A stretch of DNA of 64,000 bases from Burkholderia gladioli (lineage in GTDB: Bacteria > Pseudomonadota > Gammaproteobacteria > Burkholderiales > Burkholderiaceae). Both the position numbers and the translations under genes were made by a program. The stretch is taken from the NCBI RefSeq assembly GCF_000959725.1, contig NZ_CP009323.1, forward strand, positions 2,480,001 through 2,544,000. Direction: 5' to 3'. The notes under the pieces are model-generated. The model did no database searches and was not told the origin of the DNA. It saw only the letters and a program-made list of their open reading frames with translations. This document shows, piece after piece, positions 9,281 to 16,541 of this stretch (its first letter is position 1; each line of letters starts with the position of its first letter).

Positions 9281-9357
9281 TGGCGCGGCTGGCAGGATTC
9301 GAACCCACGACCCCTTGGTTCGTAGCCAAGTACTCTATCCAACTGAGCTACAGCCGC
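9281..9357 (-). tRNA. tRNA-Arg(ACG), copy 2
   Basis: 77 nt on the minus strand starting GCGGCTGTAGCTC, anticodon loop CTACGAA (ACG), with encoded GCCA end. It is identical to the copy at 9420-9496 and lies 62 nt downstream of it on the same transcript. Confidence 0.95.
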
Positions 9358-9419
9358 ACGCAAAACGGTACTGCTTTGTTACTGCCGGGCAACCCCGTAG
9401 GACTGCTCGTTTGAAAAGG

Positions 9420-9496
9420 TGGCGCGGCTGGCAGGATTCGAACCCACGACCCCTTGGTTCGTAGCCAAGTACTCTATCCAACTGAGCTACAGCCGC
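9420..9496 (-). tRNA. tRNA-Arg(ACG), copy 1
   Basis: Identical 77-nt tRNA to 9281-9357, promoter-proximal in the minus-strand pair. A TATATT box at 9510-9515 is a reasonable -10; the -35 is weak. The adjacency of two identical copies indicates tandem duplication. Confidence 0.95.
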
Positions 9497-9635
9497 ACGC
9501 AGAAGTGAGAATATAGCAAGGATTTTGGGGAAAGGGAAGGGATTGGCCACAATTTCTTCACGAGCGGGTTTTATGTCCCTTTCGTGTACCCTTGGAGATT
9601 CCCTTACGCAGGCCTGGAGCCGAGTCGGAAACAGC

Positions 9636-10196
9636 ATGAACAAGGCGTTTGTTAAGGAATCGGACGGCGATGACGACGATCTCGACCACGCGCAGCCGGC
9701 CATCCCCGCCGGCGCGAAGAACTACATCACGCCGGCCGGCCACAAGCGGTTGCGTGACGAGCTGCTGCACCTGATCGACGAGGAGCGTCCCGAGGTCGTC
9801 AAGCTGGTTTCCTGGGCTGCGTCCAACGGTGACCGTTCCGAGAACGGCGACTACATCTACGGCAAGCGGCGGCTGCGCGAGATCGACCGCCGCATCCGCT
9901 TCCTGACCAAGCGGCTGGATCTCGCCGAGGTGGTCGACGCGAGCCGGCAGGAGAGCGCCGACCAGGTGTTCTTCGGCGCGACCGTCGACTACGCCACCGA
10001 GGACGGCGAGGATCACACCATCACGATCGTCGGCGTCGACGAGGTCGACCTCGATCACGGCCACGTCAGCTGGGTTTCGCCGATCGCGCGGGCGCTGCTG
10101 AAGGCGCGTATCGGCGACACCGTCACGCTGATGACGCCGGCCGGCCCGCAGCCGATCGACGTGCTCGACGTGCGCTACCCGGCGCCAGCTGCCTGA
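9636..10196 (+). CDS. greB: Transcription elongation factor GreB
   Basis: 186 residues. It rescues backtracked RNA polymerase by stimulating transcript cleavage. An acidic N-terminal extension (SDGDDDDLDH) precedes the coiled coil (residues about 30-105: RLRDELLHL, ENGDYIYGKRRLREIDRRI) and the FKBP-like C-terminal domain (ATVDYATEDGEDHTITIVG). The GDRSENGDYIYGKRRLREID segment fits GreB. It is longer than E. coli GreB (158) because of the N-terminal acidic stretch. The start at ATG 9636 has a GGAAAC site upstream. Confidence 0.9.
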   Translation: MNKAFVKESDGDDDDLDHAQPAIPAGAKNYITPAGHKRLRDELLHLIDEERPEVVKLVSWAASNGDRSENGDYIYGKRRLREIDRRIRFLTKRLDLAEVVDASRQESADQVFFGATVDYATEDGEDHTITIVGVDEVDLDHGHVSWVSPIARALLKARIGDTVTLMTPAGPQPIDVLDVRYPAPAA

Positions 10197-10242
10197 ACCG
10201 CGTTCGGCTTGGCATCGAGCCTCCTCCGGCATGCAAAAAAAC

Positions 10243-10266
10243 AAAAGCGCCCCGCGGGGCGCTTTT
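10243..10266. terminator. Bidirectional terminator between greB and porin
   Basis: Perfect hairpin AAAAGCGCCCC/GGGGCGCTTTT with a 2-nt loop, placed between the convergent greB and porin genes. It provides T-runs on both strands. Confidence 0.85.
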
Positions 10267-10288
10267 GTGATTGCGGAGCCGCTTCGTA

Positions 10289-11440
10289 TCAGAAGCGGTG
10301 GCGCAGGCCGGCCGTGACGGCGATCTGCTTGTTGGTCGACGAAGCGCCGCCCAGGCCGTTGACGTAGGCGCCCAGCGCCAGGCCATCGGTGCTGACGTGC
10401 TGGTATTCGCCCTGCAGGTACACGTCGGTGCGCTTGGACAGCGCGTACGAGGTCTGCAGGTTGAACTGGTTCCAGCCCGGATGACGGCCGTCGAGGAAGC
10501 CGGCCGTGTAGGTCCACGAACCCGCCACCGACAGCGCCGGCGTCAGCGCGTAACGCGCGTTCACTTCGTAGTTGTTGAAGCGGGCGAAGGTGCCGTCCAG
10601 CGTGATGCCGGCCGAGGTACCCGAAGCGCCGCCGCCGATGCCGAGCGCGCGATTCACGCGCGTCTGCGTGAACACGAAGCCCGCCGTGGCTGGACCGAAG
10701 GTGTAGGTCAGGCCGCCACCGAACACGCGCTGACGCTTGCCGACGAAGGTGTTGTCGCCGGCGACGGCGCCGGCCGCGTTCGACACCGCCGGCGCGGTCA
10801 GGCCGTTGATGTCGTTGTTCAGCTGCATGTAGCCGGCTGCCAGGTTGAAGCCCAGGTAGCTGTACGACACGCCGCCGCTGAACACGCGGTTGTTCGAGAA
10901 CTGGCTGCTGTTCGAGAACCCGTACAAGCCGCCGAACTTCAGGCCGTTCCAGTTGACGCTGGTGTACTTGACCGAGTTGTTGACGCGGAACGAGTTGTTG
11001 AGGTTGTCGTTGTCGAACGGGTGGGCGAACTGCGTGCCGCCGTACTGCGTGCCGGTCAGCGACAGCGGCCCGATGAAGTCCACCACGCTGTCGTACTGGC
11101 GGCCAAGCGTGACCGAGCCGAACTGCGTGTGGCCCAGGCCAACGAAGGCCTGGCGGCCGAACTCGCGGCCGTTCTGCTTGAGCGTGCCGTTATTGATGCC
11201 GAAGCCGTTTTCCAACACGAAGATCGCCTTCAGGCCGCCGCCGAGATCCTCGTTGCCGCGCAGGCCCCAACGGCTGCCGTTGACCGAGCCGCTGGTTTCC
11301 GACCAGGAGCTGTGGCCGCCCTGGTTGTTGGTATAGGTGATGCCGGCGTCGATCAGGCCGTACAGGGTCACGCTGCTTTGCGCATGGGCGGCGGTCGCGA
11401 AGACACCGGTGAGCGCCGCTGCGATCAGAGTCTTTTTCAT
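10289..11440 (-). CDS. Gram-negative general porin
   Basis: 383 residues. Signal peptide 1-20 (ends AHA) is followed by QSSVTLYGLIDAG, the universal start of beta-proteobacterial porins. Glycine and aromatic-rich beta strands follow, with GLRHRF at the C-terminus, where a terminal Phe is needed for outer-membrane assembly. It forms trimeric 16-strand channels for small hydrophilic solutes. ATG 11440 is preceded by AGAGGAA. It is monocistronic and convergent with greB. Confidence 0.93.
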   Translation of the reverse strand: MKKTLIAAALTGVFATAAHAQSSVTLYGLIDAGITYTNNQGGHSSWSETSGSVNGSRWGLRGNEDLGGGLKAIFVLENGFGINNGTLKQNGREFGRQAFVGLGHTQFGSVTLGRQYDSVVDFIGPLSLTGTQYGGTQFAHPFDNDNLNNSFRVNNSVKYTSVNWNGLKFGGLYGFSNSSQFSNNRVFSGGVSYSYLGFNLAAGYMQLNNDINGLTAPAVSNAAGAVAGDNTFVGKRQRVFGGGLTYTFGPATAGFVFTQTRVNRALGIGGGASGTSAGITLDGTFARFNNYEVNARYALTPALSVAGSWTYTAGFLDGRHPGWNQFNLQTSYALSKRTDVYLQGEYQHVSTDGLALGAYVNGLGGASSTNKQIAVTAGLRHRF

Positions 11441-11850
11441 TGATTCCTCTCCATCAGATAGAGGAGGCAAGCTCCCCCTGATTCATCGAGATAGTGGCCA
11501 TCACCGTAGGCGGCGTGGCATGTCGAGGGTGGCGCCACAGGGCGCCGCAAATCTCCAAACCCGAGCGCAGTGTCGAGCGAGCGACCGGCTCGCGTCGATT
11601 GCACTTTAAGCAATAATGAATTTAAGTTTGAGAAATGGTCGGGGATCGTCCGCAAACCGTTGTCAGGCAAGGCTCAGCGGCCGTTGCGGGAAAACGGCGA
11701 GGAGCGCGAAGCGATTTTTACGTTGCGCGATGGATACAAAATGGGGGAGGGAAGTGGAGGCAATCATCGGCGCTGATGATTGTTGAGGCTTCGACAATAG
11801 AGGTTTGTGAAGACCACCGATAATGGCGCGCGATGCAATCGCTATACTGA
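11441..11850. other. Porin upstream region
   Basis: About 410 bases without a gene. It includes an AT-rich block at 11590-11640 (CTTAAATTCATTATTGCTTAAAG on the minus strand in two pieces) that is the likely promoter zone of the porin. No clean -35/-10 pair is visible. The right end leads into the small-RNA promoter. Confidence 0.4.
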
Positions 11851-11938
11851 GACCTCTGCTTTTCGAAGCAGACTTTTTCGTTGACGGAAAAGATCTCCAA
11901 ACCTTTGTTAGCGCGACTTTCCGGTCGCGCTTTTTTTT
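11843..11938 (+). ncRNA. Candidate structured small RNA (about 88 nt)
   Basis: A TATACT -10 (11843-11848) is followed by three consecutive hairpins. The first is TCTGCTT-TTCG-AAGCAGA (11855-11872, stable UUCG loop). The second is CTTTTTCGT-TG-ACGGAAAAG (11873-11892). The third is a classic terminator, AGCGCGAC-tttccg-GTCGCGCT with eight T (11910-11938). GAGA near the 5' end can pair with TCTC after hairpin 2, enclosing the first two hairpins. No open reading frame fits. The -35 is poor. It may belong to a described beta-proteobacterial sRNA family (for example the family Rfam calls toxic small RNA), but I cannot confirm that. Confidence 0.6.
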
Positions 11939-11962
11939 GTTCGTATCCTGGCGAGGCGTAGC

Positions 11963-12220
11963 TCAGTGGCGGCGCCGCTTCGGCGAACTTGTGTCGCGGA
12001 TGTCGTCCTGCGGCATAGACAGCGGCTGCGCCCAGTCTTCCATCACGTAGTGACGTGCATCGAGCGGCGAGGCGAGCAGGTTCTGCCAATGGTCGCCGTG
12101 CCAGGTCGTATCGAATTCGACGCCGAATGACTGAGCCGAGGTTGCTGCCGGAGTGATTGTTTTATGGCGTCGCAGCATGCCGAGTCGATGTACCAGTCGT
12201 TTCATTTGGTCGAGCAACAT
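11963..12220 (-). CDS. Small hypothetical protein
   Basis: 85 residues starting MLLDQMKRLVHRLGML, with a basic C-terminus ending KRRRH. No signal peptide, membrane segment or known motif is recognised. The start is chosen because AGGGGGTG lies 3 nt before ATG 12220, a near-perfect anti-SD match. In-frame ATG or TTG codons up to 12295 are possible but lack this site. Codon use is mixed (CGA, GTA, ACA present), less GC-biased than neighbours, which may indicate recent origin. Nothing is known about function. Confidence 0.45.
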   Translation of the reverse strand: MLLDQMKRLVHRLGMLRRHKTITPAATSAQSFGVEFDTTWHGDHWQNLLASPLDARHYVMEDWAQPLSMPQDDIRDTSSPKRRRH

Positions 12221-12463
12221 ATTCACCCCCTGTACTTCCATGGCATCCTCAGCTTCGCAAAACAGAATGAGAGCAACAACCCGGAAAAATACCAAGCCAT
12301 GGATTTTTTACTGCTTCGGTATTTTTTGCTTTTTTGTTAATGGGCCTGTGTTTTCCTAGTAATAATGACAGGTTTTCATCGGCTAATTGGTGCATTTTGC
12401 CGGGGGTGTATCGTTTCCATCCGGATCGACGTCAAGCCGAATAAGAAGATGTGAAGAATTTTC
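12221..12463. other. AT-rich intergenic region upstream of cold-shock gene
   Basis: Noticeably low GC for this genome (runs such as TTTTTTACTG and TTTTTTGCTTTTTTG at 12305-12340). It probably contains the promoter of the small minus-strand gene at 11963-12220. No gene is seen. Confidence 0.4.
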
Positions 12464-12493
12464 TTGACGAGCCTGGATCGTCCCATTTATAAA
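12464..12493 (+). promoter_or_regulatory. Sigma-70 promoter and long leader of the cold-shock gene
   Basis: TTGACG (12464-12469) and TATAAA (12488-12493), spacer 18 (or TTATAA with 17). Transcription from about 12500 leaves a leader of roughly 115 nt before the ATG. It begins with a hairpin (GCACCaC...GcGGTGC), as expected for temperature-responsive cold-shock mRNA leaders. Confidence 0.7.
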
Positions 12494-12615
12494 AGCACCA
12501 CGAAGTCTGCGGTGCTTACTGCTCATTGTCCACAAGGTTTGGCGGGGCCGGGGCTTTCGGTGACGGCACTCACGGGTTGCTCGTTTTATTTAAAATCGTT
12601 TGGGGAATCAGGAAT

Positions 12616-12819
12616 ATGGATACCGGTATCGTGAAATGGTTTAACGATGCTAAGGGCTTCGGCTTTATCACGTCCGACAACGGTGGCGAAGATCTGTTCG
12701 CGCACTTCTCGGAAATCAAGATGGACGGCTTCAAGACGCTGAAGGAAAACCAACGCGTTTCGTTCGACGTCAAGACCGGCCCGAAGGGCAAGCAGGCTGC
12801 CAATATCCAGGCTGTCTGA
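12616..12819 (+). CDS. cspA: CspA-family cold-shock protein
   Basis: 67 residues, a single cold-shock domain. RNP1 KGFGFIT and RNP2 DLFAHF bind single-stranded RNA/DNA, so the protein acts as an RNA chaperone in the cytoplasm. AGGAAT precedes the ATG. The long leader and strong promoter suggest post-transcriptional temperature control. The symbol is generic, since Burkholderia carry several paralogues. Confidence 0.95.
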   Translation: MDTGIVKWFNDAKGFGFITSDNGGEDLFAHFSEIKMDGFKTLKENQRVSFDVKTGPKGKQAANIQAV

Positions 12820-12888
12820 TTCGGGTTGTCCCCTGACGGGTTAACCCGGTATTTTCCGGTAGTTGATTCTCAGGTCGATCCGATATCG

Positions 12889-12919
12889 AGCCCCCGCCTT
12901 TGGCGGGGGCTTTGTTTTT
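12889..12919 (+). terminator. Terminator of cspA
   Basis: AGCCCCCGCC-TTT-GGCGGGGGCT followed by TTGTTTTTG, 70 nt after the cspA stop. Confidence 0.85.
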
Positions 12920-12984
12920 GGCGGGTAGAATCGACACCGTGCGCATGCTCGCGCTTCTTCCACCCGGTATCGTTTTCCGCAGAC

Positions 12985-14151
12985 ATGCTCGATTCGTCCT
13001 CGTCATACCCCGCCATCGACGGCCCGCTCGCCTTCGTCGATCTCGAAACGACCGGCGGATCCGCCGCCGATCACCGGATCACCGAGATCGGCGTGGTCGA
13101 GGTCGGGCCGCAAGGGGTGTCCACCTGGACCTCGCTGATCGATCCCCAGCAGCCGATCCCCGCCTTCATCCAGCAGCTCACCGGCATCAGCGACGAGATG
13201 GTGCGTGGCGCGCCCACTTTCGCCTCGATCGCGGCCGAGCTGTTCGCGCGGCTCGAGGGCAGGCTCTTCATCGCCCACAACGCCAGCTTCGATCGCGGTT
13301 TCCTGCGCGCGGAGTTCGAGCGGGCCGGATTCGCCTTCAATCCCGACATGCTCTGCACCGTGCGCCTGTCGCGCGCGCTGTTTCCGCGCGAGTCGCGCCA
13401 CGGGCTCGACGCGCTGATCGAGCGGCATGCGCTGGTGCCGAATGCGCGCCATCGCGCACTGGCCGATGCGGACCTGGTCTGGCAGTTCTGGCAGCGCCTG
13501 CCGTCGTTGGTGCCGCCCGAGCGGCTCGACGAACAGATCGCGCTGACCACGCGGCGTTTCCGCCTGACGGGCGACCTGACCGAGGACGATCTCGAGCGGG
13601 CGCCGGCCGGCTTCGGTGCCTACGCGCTGTTCGGCGAGGGGGATGCGCCCTTGTTCGTCGGGCGCAGCGTGCGCGTGCGCAACCGCCTGCGCGCGTTGCT
13701 GGGCGGCGAGCGGCGTTCGGCCAGGGAGCGGCGGCTCGCCGAGCAGGTGCGGCGCGTCGAATGGCGTGAAACGGGAGGAGAGCTGGGCGCAATGCTGGCG
13801 GAGACGGCCTGGATCGCCGAACTGTCGCCGGCCTTCAATCGCAAGGCGGGCAGCAAGGCCGCCGACGCCCGCCGCGGCTTGAGCTCGGCGGGCACGCCCT
13901 GGCCGTTCGACGGGCCGGTCGCGATCGTCGAGGGCGGCGAGCGCGCCGTCTATCATGTGATCGACCGCTGGCGTTATCTCGGTACGACCCCGGATCTGTC
14001 GAAGGCAGCGGCGCTGGCGGCGGCGTCTTCCGCCGGCGACGATCCCTTCAACGCCAGCCTGTGCCGGATCCTGCAGACGCACCTGGCGCGCGGCCTGGCG
14101 ACGGTGCTCCTGGCGCCGAGCGCGGCGGCCGTCGCATCGGTCGACGATTAG
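12985..14151 (+). CDS. DnaQ-like 3'-5' exonuclease fused to GIY-YIG-type nuclease domain
   Basis: 388 residues. Residues about 15-180 form a DEDDh exonuclease: D19-L-E21 (FVDLETTGG), HNASFDRGFL and the H/D of HRALADADLVW. Residues about 210-290 form a UvrC/Cho-like GIY-YIG domain (FGAYALFGEGDAPLFVGRSV..RNRLRALL). This arrangement occurs in proteins annotated as DNA polymerase III epsilon-like or Cho-type endonucleases and suggests a role in repair. The GIY-YIG motif is degenerate (GAYALF), so activity of that half is uncertain. Chosen ATG 12985 places the start directly before the exonuclease fold. Confidence 0.8.
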   Translation: MLDSSSSYPAIDGPLAFVDLETTGGSAADHRITEIGVVEVGPQGVSTWTSLIDPQQPIPAFIQQLTGISDEMVRGAPTFASIAAELFARLEGRLFIAHNASFDRGFLRAEFERAGFAFNPDMLCTVRLSRALFPRESRHGLDALIERHALVPNARHRALADADLVWQFWQRLPSLVPPERLDEQIALTTRRFRLTGDLTEDDLERAPAGFGAYALFGEGDAPLFVGRSVRVRNRLRALLGGERRSARERRLAEQVRRVEWRETGGELGAMLAETAWIAELSPAFNRKAGSKAADARRGLSSAGTPWPFDGPVAIVEGGERAVYHVIDRWRYLGTTPDLSKAAALAAASSAGDDPFNASLCRILQTHLARGLATVLLAPSAAAVASVDD

Positions 14152-14195
14152 GCCGGCACCGCCCCGGGTCCGCTTCGGCCGGGCGGCCGCGTTCT

Positions 14196-14810
14196 TCAGC
14201 CGATGGCGCTCGCGCCGCCACCCGAGCAGACGTGCGAGAGCGCCGTGTCGAGCGCCGGCGACTGCCGCGAGTCATAGCGCGTCAAGGTTTTCCAGTTGGC
14301 GATGCTGCGCGCCACGCGCGCCTGGCAATCGGGCGCCTCGCGCAGCGGCGCGACGCGCGCGAGCGCGGCGATCATCGACTGGGTGAGCTTGTCGAACTGC
14401 GGGCGCGTGGTGGTGGCGAGATCGGGCGGCGTGCCCGCGGGCGCCTGACTGGCGCGCCAGCTCGCGAACAGCGCGTTCTGCATGATCTTGCTCGCCTCGA
14501 TCTGGTCGGCGAAGAAGGCATGTGCGTAATCGCGGTCGATGCCGGCGCCGACCGCGCGCCGCTCGACGTCGGCGAGCAGCTGGGCCTCGCGCGGCTTGTC
14601 CTCGATCGGCTTGTGGTTGGCCCACTTCCACTGCGCCACCGGTTCGGCCAGCGCGATGCGCTGCGAGGCGAGGGCGACCAGGTTGGTCAGCGGGGTGTCG
14701 TCGCCGTCGGCGGCGGCCGACAGCGGCAGGCAGGCGAGCAGGGCGGCAAGCGAGGCCGAGGCGATGGCTGTGCGGAACGAGGAAGTCATGGAATCGACGA
14801 GCGCCGGCAT
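14196..14810 (-). CDS. Secreted (periplasmic) chorismate mutase, AroQ-gamma type
   Basis: 204 residues. The signal peptide (hydrophobic SLAALLACLPLSAAA) is followed by an all-helical domain with LVALASQRIALAEPVAQWKW, a KPIEDKPREAQLL segment and FFADQIEASKIMQ. These are typical of exported AroQ-gamma enzymes that convert chorismate to prephenate outside the cytoplasm. The C-terminal half has paired cysteines. The start may instead be the internal ATG at 14789 (MTSSFRT), which gives a better signal peptide; neither has a good ribosome site. Such enzymes are common in pathogens, but their role here is not shown. Confidence 0.85.
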   Translation of the reverse strand: MPALVDSMTSSFRTAIASASLAALLACLPLSAAADGDDTPLTNLVALASQRIALAEPVAQWKWANHKPIEDKPREAQLLADVERRAVGAGIDRDYAHAFFADQIEASKIMQNALFASWRASQAPAGTPPDLATTTRPQFDKLTQSMIAALARVAPLREAPDCQARVARSIANWKTLTRYDSRQSPALDTALSHVCSGGGASAIG

Positions 14811-15008
14811 GGGCCGGACGAAGCGGAAAAGTACGAGGATAAACGAAGACGTCGCGCGCGAGCGGCGCGAGGCGAAGATCAGCGCGCCAGGGCGAGCGCG
14901 CCCTCACGGCCGTTGTGGCCGGGGCGGCGCGAGGCGTGCCGAAGGGGGAGGCGGTGCAGGCGCAAGGAAGCGGTCGCGAGGCGACGCGTCACGATGCTGA
15001 ACGGGCCC

Positions 15009-15155
15009 TTACTTCGGGGAGCCGAGCTTGTGCTGCTCGTCGAAGAACGCGCGCACATGATCGGGCAACTCAGCGAGAAACTCGACGGCCACCGGCTCCG
15101 GGTCCGGGCTCATCACTTTCTCGGGAGGTGGCATGCGAAGTGGTTTCTCATCCAT
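15009..15155 (-). CDS. 48-residue small protein
   Basis: Starts MDEKPLRMPPPEKVM and ends EQHKLGSPK. An acidic, Pro-rich N-terminal half is followed by a predicted amphipathic helix (VEFLAELPDHVRAFFDE). The AAGGAG ribosome site 7 nt before ATG 15155 is one of the best in the window, and the region upstream is AT-rich, so translation is likely. There is no signal peptide and no recognised family. It is upstream of the chorismate mutase gene on the same strand, 198 nt away. Confidence 0.6.
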   Translation of the reverse strand: MDEKPLRMPPPEKVMSPDPEPVAVEFLAELPDHVRAFFDEQHKLGSPK

Positions 15156-15573
15156 GATCAATCTCCTTGCGGTGACTCGATTATCGATCGCTTATCTCGA
15201 TTTTTTCCAGCGGGGAATCGTTTCATTTTGTCGATGTTGCTTAAACCGCACACACGCCGTGATTTTGTCGGATCAGGCCCAGGCCTGCAGGGACGAATTC
15301 GATGCGCGCGCATCGAATTCGTCTGGTCACGCCCGGCGGATCTCCGGGTAAACGCGCTGCCGCAAGGCGCTGCGGCCCGAGGCCGGATTGGGCGAACGCG
15401 ACGCGCGTGAGGTCGGGCGCAAGCGACGTGCCCTCGGCTCGCGGAGGTGGGAGAGGCAATCGGGAGTCGGCGGAGGCGGAATCGGGGAGGATCGCCGGGC
15501 CTTGCGCGGCCGGCGGTGGAGGCGCCGGCCCGGCGCGCCGATCGATCGGGCGCCGGGCGGCGAGGCAGGCAGT
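15156..15573. other. Gene-free stretch with palindrome
   Basis: About 418 bases. The left third (15156-15250) is AT-richer and is the probable promoter zone of the small gene at 15009-15155. The centre holds a perfect 32-bp palindrome (listed separately). The right part is very GC-rich with inverted repeats just downstream of the GlsB-like gene (GGCGCCCGATCGATCGG near 15538-15554), perhaps its terminator. Confidence 0.4.
15292..15323. repeat. Perfect 32-bp palindrome
   Basis: Left arm GACGAATTCGATGCGC (15292-15307) and right arm GCGCATCGAATTCGTC (15308-15323) are exact reverse complements with no spacer. It contains two EcoRI-type GAATTC sites. It is not followed by a T-run, so it does not look like a terminator. 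Confidence 0.9.
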
Positions 15574-15825
15574 TTATGCGCGCCTGAACAGCCGGATGAT
15601 GAACAGCAGGATGACGGCGCCGATCACCGCGACGATGATCGAGGCGAAGAAGCCGCTGCCGACGCTGATGCCGAGCACGCCGGCCAGCCAGCCGCCGATC
15701 ACGGCACCGACGATGCCGACGATGATGTCGACGATCAGCCCGAAGCCGCCGCCCTTCACGAGCAGGCCGGCGAGCCAGCCGGCGATCGCGCCGATGATGA
15801 GCCACATAATCAAGCCATGAGCCAT
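15574..15825 (-). CDS. GlsB/YeaQ/YmgE-family membrane protein
   Basis: 83 residues forming three hydrophobic segments (about 3-24, 28-52, 58-79), with the family signature IIGAIAGWLAG near the start and GGGFGLIVDIIVGIVGAVIGGWLAG in two parts. Members are small inner-membrane proteins linked to stress responses; biochemical function is unknown. AGGAGAG precedes the ATG. Confidence 0.9.
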   Translation of the reverse strand: MAHGLIMWLIIGAIAGWLAGLLVKGGGFGLIVDIIVGIVGAVIGGWLAGVLGISVGSGFFASIIVAVIGAVILLFIIRLFRRA

Positions 15826-16108
15826 GGTGGTTCTCTCCTGTTGGATTGTTTGCTGCGAAACGAACCGGCCGCGGGCATCGAGATGCGGGTGACAGCCGTG
15901 GGCTGTCGGCTCCGGCCCGTTGCCCACGCAATGTACTGCAATAGACGGGTCAGGAGCGTTAAGTAATGTTAGACAGCGCGCGAGGGAGTTACCAAAGGTT
16001 TTTTCGGCCGGAACGGCCGGTCCGGACGATATTTCTCGATCTTTCGGCAGCCTTTCTGGACGGCCGCAAGGCAGGGGGGCGGGAGAAGAACGGCGGAAGC
16101 CGGAAAGC
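15826..16108. other. Upstream region of the GlsB-like gene
   Basis: About 280 bases up to the tRNA-Thr terminator. It presumably contains the GlsB-like gene promoter on the minus strand (AT-rich at 15930-15985). No gene is seen. Confidence 0.35.
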
Positions 16109-16139
16109 AAAAAGCCCGATCACGAGGATCGGGCTTTTT
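16109..16139 (-). terminator. Terminator of tRNA-Thr
   Basis: AAAAAGCCCGATC/GATCGGGCTTTTT hairpin with a 5-nt loop, immediately downstream of the tRNA-Thr 3' end on the minus strand. It is symmetrical, so it would also work on the plus strand. Confidence 0.85.
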
Positions 16140-16151
16140 GCTTGATTCTGA

Positions 16152-16227
16152 TGGTGCCGGAGATAGGAGTCGAACCTACGACCTTCGCATTACGAATGCG
16201 CTGCTCTACCAACTGAGCTACACCGGC
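16152..16227 (-). tRNA. tRNA-Thr(CGU)
   Basis: 76 nt on the minus strand, GCCGGTGTAGCTC at the 5' end, anticodon loop TTCGTAA (CGT), with encoded ACCA end. Confidence 0.95.
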
Positions 16228-16241
16228 AACAAAGAAGTGAA

Positions 16242-16271
16242 ATTATAGGGTGATTTCTGCAAGGCTGACAA
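16242..16271 (-). promoter_or_regulatory. Promoter of tRNA-Thr
   Basis: On the minus strand TTGTCA (16271-16266), spacer 18, TATAAT (16247-16242, exact consensus). The start is expected about 10 nt before the mature tRNA end. Confidence 0.7.
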
Positions 16272-16541
16272 GAGGTCTGGCGAGAAAATTTTCAAAATCC
16301 ACGCTGGCGTCGACTAAGTGCTTGATCCTGCAGCACTCGCGTCTCCTTGCCTGCCAAACCACCGGCGCCACCTCGGCCGCTGATCGCCCCGGGCTCGCGA
16401 TGTCCGTCGCCGGTCATCTGGCCCTGCGTCTCACGACGCGGCGAATTCTACGTTGGAGCGCTTCGGGAGGGAAGCCCTGGCGGGCCTCCCGGAATGATTT
16501 TTTGCGGCACCGCCGCAAGCCTTCCGGCGGTGCCGAAGCGC
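16272..16541. other. Region between tRNA-Thr promoter and fbp end
   Basis: Contains two hairpins, GGCACCGCCG.../CGGCGGTGCC at about 16504-16534 just after the fbp stop and a GGGAGGCCCGCC-type repeat at about 16468-16498. These may together end fbp transcription, although no T-run follows on the minus strand. No gene is seen. Confidence 0.35.

Noticed and set aside
6696..9329. 877-codon frame antisense to spoT
   Set aside because: Same GC-skew artefact, no recognised domains, and runs through a terminator and a tRNA gene.
9281..9496. The two identical tRNA-Arg genes as att sites of a mobile element
   Set aside because: Only 62 bases lie between them and no integrase or cargo is present; simple tandem duplication explains them.
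11952..11970. tRNA-like text GGCGTAGCTCAGTGG after the small-RNA terminator
   Set aside because: Resembles a tRNA D-arm start, but no anticodon arm, T-arm or matching acceptor follows. It also overlaps the stop of the small minus-strand gene.
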